A DNA stretch of 64,000 bases from Microglena sp. YARC (Eukaryota; Chlorophyta; Chlorophyceae; Chlamydomonadales; Chlamydomonadaceae), in contig CM039465.1 of NCBI GenBank assembly GCA_022414725.1, forward strand, positions 40,252,131 through 40,316,130. Direction: 5' to 3'. The notes below the pieces were generated by a model. It was not told the DNA's origin. It ran no database searches and saw only the letters and a program-made list of their open reading frames with translations. The number at the start of each line of letters is the position of its first letter. Position 1 is the first letter of the stretch. The translations under genes and the position numbers were made by a program. Of this stretch, positions 55,261-64,000 are shown piece after piece.

Positions 55261-58200
55261 GAGACCACTCACCACACCACGCCTCACCACACCACACCAC
55301 ACCACAACACAACACACCACACACCACACCACACCAAACCACACACCACACCACACCACACCACACACCACAACACACCATACCATACGACGACACAAAA
55401 CGACACAAAACGACACAAATCCACACAAAACAACACGACATGATACGCCACGCCACACCACACCACACCACTACACACCAAACCACACCACACCACACCA
55501 CACCACACACCACGCCACGCCACGCCACGCCACGCCACACCACACCACACCTCACCACACCACACCTCACCGCACCACACCACGCCACACCACACCACTA
55601 CACACCACACCAAACCACACCACACCACACCACACACCACGCCACGCCACGCCACGCCACACCACACCACACCTCACCACACCACACCTCACCGCACCAC
55701 ACCACACCACACCGCACCACACCACACCACACCACACCACACCACACCACACCACAACTCACCACTCCACACCTCACCACACCTCACACACCACACCACA
55801 CCACACCTCACCACACCACACCACACCTTACCACAACACAACACAACACAACACAACACAACACAACACACCAAACCACACCACGCCTCACCACACCACA
55901 CCACACCAAACCTTACCACATCACACCTTACCACACCACAACACAACACAACACAACACACCTCACCACACACCACACCACACCACACCACACCACACCA
56001 CGCCACAACACACCACACCACACAGCCTACACCACACCTCACCACACCACACCACACCACACCAAACCACACCACACCACACCACACCACACCACACCTC
56101 ACCACGCCACACCACACCACACCTCACACACCACACCACACCACACCACACCACACCTCACCACACCACACCTCACCACACCAGACCACATCACACCACA
56201 CGACACACAACACAACACAACACAACACAACACAACACAACACAACACAACACTCCACACCACACCACACCTTACCACACACCACACCACACCACGCCAC
56301 ACCACACACCACACCGCACTACACCATACCATACCACGACACAAAACGACACAAATGGACGCAAAACAACACGACATGATACGCCACGCCACACCATACC
56401 ACACCACATCACACCAAACCACACCACACCTCACCACACCACACCACACCACACCTCACACCACACCACACCACACACCGCACCACAATACACCGTACCA
56501 CACCATACCATACCAAGACATAAAACGACACAAATCGACACAAAACAACACGACATGATACGCCACCCCACCCCACACCACACCACACCCACACCACCTC
56601 AAACCACACCACGCCTCACCACACCACACCACACCACACCACACCACACCACACACCACACCACGCCACGCCACACCACACCTCAGCACACCACACCTCA
56701 CCACACCACACCTCACAAGACTACACCACACCACACCACACCACACCACACCACACCACCTCAAACCACACCACGCCTCACCACACCACACCACATTACA
56801 CCACACCACACCATACCACACAACACCACACCACACCACACCACACCACGCCACACCACACCACACCACACCTTACCACACCACACCTCACCACACCAAA
56901 CCTCACCACACCACACCAAACCACACCACGCCTCACAACACCACACCAAACCACACCACACCACACCACACCACACCTCACCACGCCACACCACACCACA
57001 CCACACCTCGCACACCATACCTCACCACACCACACCTCACCACACCACACCACACCACACCACACCTTACCACACCGCACCACAACTCAACACAACACAA
57101 CACAACACAACACAACAAACCACACCACGCCTCACCACACCACACCACACCAAACCTTACCACATCACACCTTACCACACCACACCACACCACAACACAA
57201 CACACCACACAGCACACCACACCACACCACACCACACCACACCACACCACACCACACCACACAGCCTACACCACACCTCACCACACCGCACCACACCACA
57301 CCACACCAAACCACACCACACCACACCACACCACACCACACCACACCACACCACACCACACCACACATCACCACGCCACACCACACCACACCTCACACAC
57401 CACACCACACCACACCACACCACACCACACCACACCTCACCACACCACACCTCACCACACCAGACCACATCACACCACACGACACACACCACACCACAAC
57501 ACAACACAACACTCCACACCACACCACACCACACCACACACCACACCACACCACGCCACACCACACACCACACCGCACTACACCATACCATACCACGACA
57601 CAAAACGACACAAATGGACGCAAAACAGCACGACATGATACGCCACGCCACACCATACCACACCACATCACACCAAACCACACCACACCTCACCACACCA
57701 CACCACACCACACCACACCACACCTCACACCACACCACATCACACACCGCACCACAATACACCGTACCACACCATACCATACCACGACATAAAACGACAC
57801 AAATCGACACAAAACAACACGACATGATACGCCACCCCAAACCACACCACACCACACCACACCACCTCAAACCACATCACGCCTCACCACACCACACCAC
57901 ACCACACCACACACCACGCCACGCCACACCACAACACACCTCAGCACACCACACCTCACCACACCACACCTCACAACACTACACCACACCACACCACACC
58001 ACACCACACCACACCACCACACCACACCACACCACCTCAAACCACACCACGCCTCACCACACCACACCACATTACACCACACCACACCACACCACACAAC
58101 ACCACACCACACCACGCCACACCACACCACACCTTACCACACCACACCTCACCACACCACACCTCACCACACCACACCAAACCACACCACGCCTCACCAC

Positions 58201-61200
58201 ACCACACCAAACCACACCCACACACACACCACACCTCACCACGCCACACCACACCACACCACACCACACCTCGCACACCACACCTCACCACACCACACCT
58301 CACCACACCACACCACACCACACCACACCACACCACACCTTACCACACCGCACACACCACCACACCACACCACAACACAACACACACACCACACACACAA
58401 CACAACACAACACAACACACACCACACACACACACACCACACCACACAACCACACCACACCTCACCACACCACACCATACCACACCACACCACACCACAC
58501 CACACCGCACCACACCACACCACACCACACACCCACCACACCACACCACACCACACCACACCACACCACACCACACAAACACAACACAACACAACTCACA
58601 CGCACACCTCACCACACCTCACACACCACACCACACCACACCACACTACACCTTACACAACACAACACACACACACACAACACAACACAACACAACACAC
58701 CATGCCTCACCACACCACACCACTCCACACCACACCACACCACACCACATCACACCTTACCACACCACACCACACCACACCACACCACACCGCACCACAC
58801 CACACCACACCACACAGCCTACACCACACCTCACCACACCAAACCACACCACACCACATCACACTACACCACACCTCACCACGCCACACCACACCACACC
58901 TCACACACCACACCACACCACACCTTACACAACACAACACAACACAACACAACACACCATGCCTCACCACACCACACCACTCCACACCACACCACACCAC
59001 ATCACACCTTACCACACCACACCACACCACACCACACCACACCACACCACACCACACCACACCACACCACACCACACAGCCTACACCACACCTCACCACA
59101 CCAAACCACACCACACCACATCACACTACACCACACCTCACCACGCCACACCACACCACACCTCAAACACCACACCACACCACACCACACCTCACCACAC
59201 CACACCAGACCACACCACACCACACCACACACACCACAACACAACACTCCACACCACACCACACCACACCACACCACACCACACCACACACCACACGACA
59301 CCACGCCACACCACACACCACACCGCACCACACCATACCATACCACGACACAAAACGACACAAATGGACGCAAAACAACACGACATGATACGCCACGCCA
59401 CACCATACCACACCACATCACACCAAACCACACCACGCCTCACCACACCACACCACACCACACCACACCTTACACCACACCACACCACACACTGCACCAC
59501 AATACACCGTACCACACCATACCATACCACGACATAAAACGACACAAATCGACACAAAACAACACGACATGATACGCCACCCCACACCACACCACACCAC
59601 ACCACACCACCTCAAACCACACCACGCCTCACCACACCACACCACACCACACCACACCATACCACACACCACACCACGCCACACCACACCTCAGCACACC
59701 ACACCTCACCACACCACACAACACCACACCTTACCATCTACACCACACCACACCACACACCACACACCTCACCACACCACACACCACGCACCACACCACA
59801 CCTCACAACACTCCACACCACACCACACACCACACCACACCGCACTACACCATACCATACCACGACACGCAATTACACAAATCGACACAAAACAACACGA
59901 CATGATACGCCACGCCACACCATACCACAACCCACCACACCAAAACACACCACGCCTCACCACACCACACCTAACCACAACACAACACAACACAACACAA
60001 CACAACACAACACAACACAACACAACACAACACAACACACCTCACCACACCAAACCTTACCACATCACACCTTACCACACCACACCACACCACACCACAC
60101 CACACAGCATACACCACGCCACACCATGCCTCACCACACCACACCAAACCGCAGCACACCACACCACACCACACCACACCACACCACACCACACAGCACC
60201 ACACCACACAGCACCACACCTCACCACACCACACCTCACCACACCTCACCTCACCACACACCACACCACACCTCACACCACACCACACCACACCACACCA
60301 CACCATACCATACCACGACATAAAAGGGCACAAATGGACACAAAACAACACGACATGATACGCCATGCCACACCACACCACACCACCTCAAACCACACCA
60401 CGCCTCACCACACCACACCACACCACACCTTACCACACCACACAACACAACACACCTCACCGCACACCACACCACACTGCACCATACCTCACCTGACCTC
60501 ACCACACCACACCACGACACAAAATGACACAAATCAACACAAAACAACATGACATGATATTACACGCCACAACACAACACAACACAACACAACACATGAA
60601 AACAAACCACAACGTACCACACTACACCACAACACACCACAACAGGACACTACACAAAATGATACAAATTGACACAAAAGGACACAAATTACAAATTGAC
60701 ACAAAATGACACGACACAAAATGACATGATACAACATAGCACACACAACACAAAATAACGTACCACAACGCACCACACGCACCACAACACAACACAACAA
60801 AACACACTTCAACGCACCACACTACACCACACCACAACATGACACAAAATGACACAAATTTACACAAAACGACACAAAATTACATGACACAACCCAACCC
60901 AACACAACACAATACAACACAACAAAACAAAACGAACCACAACACAACACAACAAAACACAACACACCAAAACAAACCACAACGCACCACGACAAAACAC
61001 AACACACCTCTCCACAACGCACCACAACGCACCACAACGCACCACACCACACCACACCACACCACACCTCATCACACTACACCACACCTCACCTCACCAC
61101 ACCACACGACATGACACGACACGACACGACATGCCACAACACAACACACAACACAAATCACCACACCACAACACAACTCACCACAACACAGCACAACACA

Positions 61201-61270
61201 ACAGAACGCACCAAAACACACCAAATCACACCAAAGCACACCAAAACACATCACAACGCACCACATCACA
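55260..61270. repeat. ACACC satellite array 5 with higher-order structure
   Basis: 6 kb of C/A-strand satellite. The ~65-bp box lies near 55385, 56330, 56515, 57595, 57785, 59345, 59530, 59865, 60310 and 60515. A two-box module of ~330 bp (TCCACACC..CGCACTACACCATACCATAC, box, ~180 bp, box) recurs at 56250-56575, 57505-57840 and 59240-59585. From 60570 the units change to GACACAAAATGACACAAATT and ACAACGCACC types. Confidence 0.96.
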
Positions 61271-61805
61271 CCACACTTAATGGTGTCATATGGTATGGGT
61301 AGCATAGCATAGCATGGTATGATTTGTACCTACATGCATGGTATATTGATATGGTATGACATGGTGCAGCGTAGCATGGCATGTTATGGTTTATACCTGC
61401 ATGCATGGTAACTTGGTAGTATGTTGTGGTATAACATGGTGTGGCATAGCATGGTATATTGGTATGGTCTCTCATGGTGCAGCATAGCATGGCATGTTAT
61501 GGTTTATACCAACATTCATGGTACAAAGGTCTATTGGTGTGGTATGGCATGGTGTAGCATGGCATGGTATGGTTTAAACCTACATGCATGTTAGGATGGT
61601 AGTAGGGTGTGCTATGGCATGGTGTAGTATAGCATGGCATGGTATGGTGTATTCCAGCATGCATGATACACTGTCCTTATGGTGTGGTATTGCATGGTGT
61701 AGCATAGCATGGTATGGTTTGTACCTATTTGCATAGTATATTGGTATGGCATGGCATGGTGCACCATAGCATGGCATGTCATGGTTTATATATAGTATAT
61801 ATGTA
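61270..61805. repeat. Composite repeat, block gamma (copy 4)
   Basis: About five units of ~75-90 bp with ACCTACATGCATGGTATATT, GGTATGGCATGGTG.AGCATA and GCATGGCATGTTATGGTTTA. Confidence 0.85.
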
Positions 61806-62344
61806 GCATGTATGCTTTAGGCCTCTGATGACCCCCCTAGGTTCCACGTGTCTCATTGTACATTAGTTTGTCTCTCTCCATCTGTGCTGCTGATACCGGC
61901 AAACTCTGCACCCAAACATTTGGCTCGTAGTTGGAGTGCGCATGACTAGAGATATTAGCATTGCAGCGGTCATGATCCTTCTCAATAGTTGTCAAATGTT
62001 GTGTAGCTTATTCTGCTATGAGGACCTACTTAATCCACTACTTCTGAAGCTCCCAGCCTCCCTCCTCTCACTTTCTCGCATTCTGCATATCAACTATTTC
62101 TCGACTATTTGCCCCATGTCCTGCCCGTGACTTCTCATGTGTTCAGGGTTTAGTTGCTTAGTGGTTTGAATGCCAGCCGTTGACCATAATTCAGATGCCA
62201 CGTGTCCAGGCTGTCTAGACTATGTGTTCAATCCTATGCACGCCAGGGACACGCCCAGCCGACTCTACAACCTCATTGGCAAAACACGTGTCCGACCGCA
62301 AATCACACTGCGAAATCGTAATACGATGTTGTATTAGGCAACAA

Positions 62345-62550
62345 AGCCTATTTAGCGATTACAAATGGTCTAATGGTAGACCAGATTGTTAAGGAACGAA
62401 GAGTCGGGGGTTCGACTCCCCCTTCGGTCGCTCTTAGCGTTGCAGGTCGCCGTGAACCGCGATGGTAGCTTGTCCAGTTGAGGTAGGAGACCGCTCCCCA
62501 CCCGCGTACGACGGGCTCCCTTAACACCACGCCCCACCAGGCGTTATCAT
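62345..62550 (+). mobile_element. tRNA-derived SINE, copy 2 with target-site duplication
   Basis: A 206-bp insertion absent from the homologous positions at ~36675 and ~40580. It is bounded by a 13-bp direct repeat TATTAGGCAACAA (62332-62344 and 62551-62563). The head is tRNA-like: A box TGGTCTAATGG, perfect T arm GGGGG-TTCGACT-CCCCC, and an acceptor-like pairing AGCGATT/GGTCGCT. The anticodon arm is decayed. The body (GGTCGCCGTGAACCGC, ATGGTAGCTTGTCCAG, GCTCCCCACC, CTCCCTTAACACC) is shared with 6652-6826. The 3' end lacks poly-A. Confidence 0.82.
62366..62419 (+). promoter_or_regulatory. Internal Pol III A and B boxes of SINE copy 2
   Basis: A box TGGTCTAATGG at 62366-62376 and B box GGTTCGACTCC at 62409-62419. 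Both fit the consensus exactly and have tRNA-type spacing. Confidence 0.75.
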
Positions 62551-62819
62551 TATTAGGCAACAAGCGGCTTGTGTCCTGGGGGTCCCGAATGAATTGCCAT
62601 AAATGTGGGGAATGAAGCCACATCAAGCTTGTATGCGGCTGACCTAACAAATTCAACTATACCTCTAATTGGTTGCATTTCCTGTGCATCAACTGCTTGC
62701 AAATAAAGTCCATCTACAAGACAGTCCAGGCTCGTTTAATACTCCTTCAAATTTAACACCCCTACAAAATGTCAATTGTCGTAGTAAATGAAGCTACATC
62801 CATCGATTCAATTCAACTA

Positions 62820-63190
62820 AATCCAAATATATTGAATTCAAATGCATACAATTCAAATCAATTAAATGCATTCAATTCAAGTCAATACAACGCAATTTTG
62901 ATTCTATCAAATTAATTAAATCAATTTTAATTAATTAATTAATTATTTAATTAACTAATTCATACAATTAAGTTTAATTGATAATTAATTAAATATAATT
63001 TAATTAATTAGTTAATGAATCAATTAATTAATAACTTATAATTAATCAAACAATTTAACATAATTTGATTAATTCATTTTAATCTTATTATTCATCAACT
63101 AATACAATTTATTTATTTAATTAAACAATTATACCATAATAAAATTATGCAATTAAATTTTTAATTAAATACAGATTATTTAAAACATTT
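62820..63190. repeat. AATTAATT-rich block (copy 3)
   Basis: A/T-rich with AATTAATTAATTAA runs, as in copies 1 and 2. Confidence 0.9.
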
Positions 63191-64000
63191 TCATTCGGGA
63201 CGCGCCTCCAGGCGCCCTTTATTTTGAGGGATTAGCCTGTCAAAAATGTCCGTGTGTGTGTGTGTCCGTCACAACCTACTTTTCAGGTTTCACTTCAAAT
63301 CACAAAAAAACGAAACATTATATAAGATATCCCAAATATAAGACTTATTGATACAGGAGATTTTCTCACAAGACCACATATGAGCATCGCAATTCAAGAA
63401 AAGGAGCTAAGGTTTGTGCTTTTTGGGCCAAAAGCGACAATTAGTGGGTAACATTTGTTATCATTTCAAATTCGTACCATCCAATCATGTGCGCATACAT
63501 AGGTTTGGGAATGGAATTGTCGTCAAAAGATCGAGGCGAAACATGTAAGCATCACAATGGACGAAACATGCCCCTAGGGCACTTGAGCTATTATTAGCAC
63601 GGACTTCACCCACAACTCAGCCGCAGGGCCGTGCGTGAGGTGGGACGGGTGAGTGGGGTGGGCCTACGGATATGTACTTTGTACTTCCAAATCACGTAAT
63701 GTTCATGTTTCCAGCCTCGCGAGCTTGCACAATGAACAATTAAATGGGCAACGATAACATATCCAGCTCACACACTTGCGGAGCTTGGAATTAAGCACCA
63801 GCGACTTTCGAGCTGCAAACTATGGAGGTACCATCATTCGCATGGGCCAAGCCGCCCCCATTTGTATTGCCGAGGCGAAATGGACCACGCCACCGCGCCA
63901 TACGTCACCCCTCCCTGGCAGGCGGCCTAGGATCGCCAGGGACCCGCTCTTCGCTCGTTTTCCCTCCTCGCCCATTCTCGCAGGCTTATTCAGTTGAAGT
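63190..64000. repeat. Composite repeat, block beta (copy 5), runs off the window
   Basis: Starts TTTCATTCGGGACGCGCCTC with the same hairpin (63202-63215) and continues to TTATTCAGTTGAAGT at the last base. By comparison with copies 1, 2 and 4, about 150-200 more bases, then satellite or block gamma, should follow. Confidence 0.9.

Larger units (their letters stand above)
61805..62820. repeat. Composite repeat, block alpha (copy 3), carrying a SINE
   Basis: Begins TTAGGCCTCTGATGACCCCC. Same landmarks as copies 1 and 2. Interrupted at 62345-62550 by the SINE. Confidence 0.88.

Noticed and set aside
55253..59572. A single open frame of over 1400 codons made of His, Thr and Pro
   Set aside because: It lies wholly inside the ACACC satellite. 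A strand with almost no T or G cannot make stop codons, so the open frame is a composition effect. The same applies to long His/Thr frames at 32139-33647, 34439-35608 and 44082-48346.
62356..62431. A functional tRNA gene
   Set aside because: T arm and D arm are good, but the anticodon arm does not fold. The sequence is the head of a 206-bp insertion with target-site duplication, so it is a SINE head.

Overview
This is a eukaryotic nuclear window and is very rich in repeats. The evidence is spliceosomal introns with clear GT..AG borders, an inositol 1,4,5-trisphosphate receptor (IP3R) type gene, a Ty1/copia-like retrotransposon relic, two copies of a tRNA-derived SINE, and kilobase satellite arrays. 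IP3R-family genes occur in animals, many protists and several green algae but not in land plants. A unicellular alga or other protist is therefore likely, but the sequence alone does not name the organism. There is a 1000-base N gap at 26403-27402, so the parts left and right of it may not be truly adjacent.

Left part (about 1.6-25.2 kb, minus strand). One large gene of the IP3R/ryanodine-receptor family runs right to left. Eleven exons can be placed, and reading phase agrees across the joins among nearly all of them (18558 down to 1634). They cover the region before the central RIH domain and the domain itself. Less certain pieces at 20-25 kb resemble the N-terminal MIR and first RIH regions but are broken by single-base indels. 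The C-terminal channel is not found and probably lies left of base 1. Nearly every intron is filled with tandem repeats whose unit contains the adjoining exon-intron junction: a piece of exon, the splice site, and some intron. This is the most unusual feature of the window. The introns also hold a 56-bp minisatellite (about 47 copies), several long poly-C/poly-G tracts, and a SINE.

Right part (27.4-64 kb). This is dominated by arrays of an ACACC-type pentanucleotide satellite at 27.4-28.5, 31.9-35.7 and 55.3-61.3 kb. The same satellite lies in opposite orientation (GGTGT on the plus strand) at 44.1-48.2 and 49.1-49.4 kb. Inside the C/A-strand arrays a conserved box of about 65 bp recurs and makes a higher-order repeat. 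Between arrays lies a composite dispersed repeat with recurring blocks in a fixed order: a GCATGG-rich block, a conserved ~700-bp block, an AATTAATT block, a ~900-bp block, and sometimes a TG-rich ~75-bp minisatellite. The copia-like relic (28.8-30.0 kb) sits beside one copy, and a SINE with a 13-bp target-site duplication is inserted in another (62.3 kb).

The only other convincing protein-coding locus is at 50.86-52.13 kb (plus strand). It has an OTU-type cysteine protease domain, one apparent frameshift, and then CCATC-rich introns with two small related exons inside a local tandem duplication. The many long ORFs made only of His/Thr/Pro or Val/Trp/Cys/Gly are satellite sequence without stop codons, not genes.
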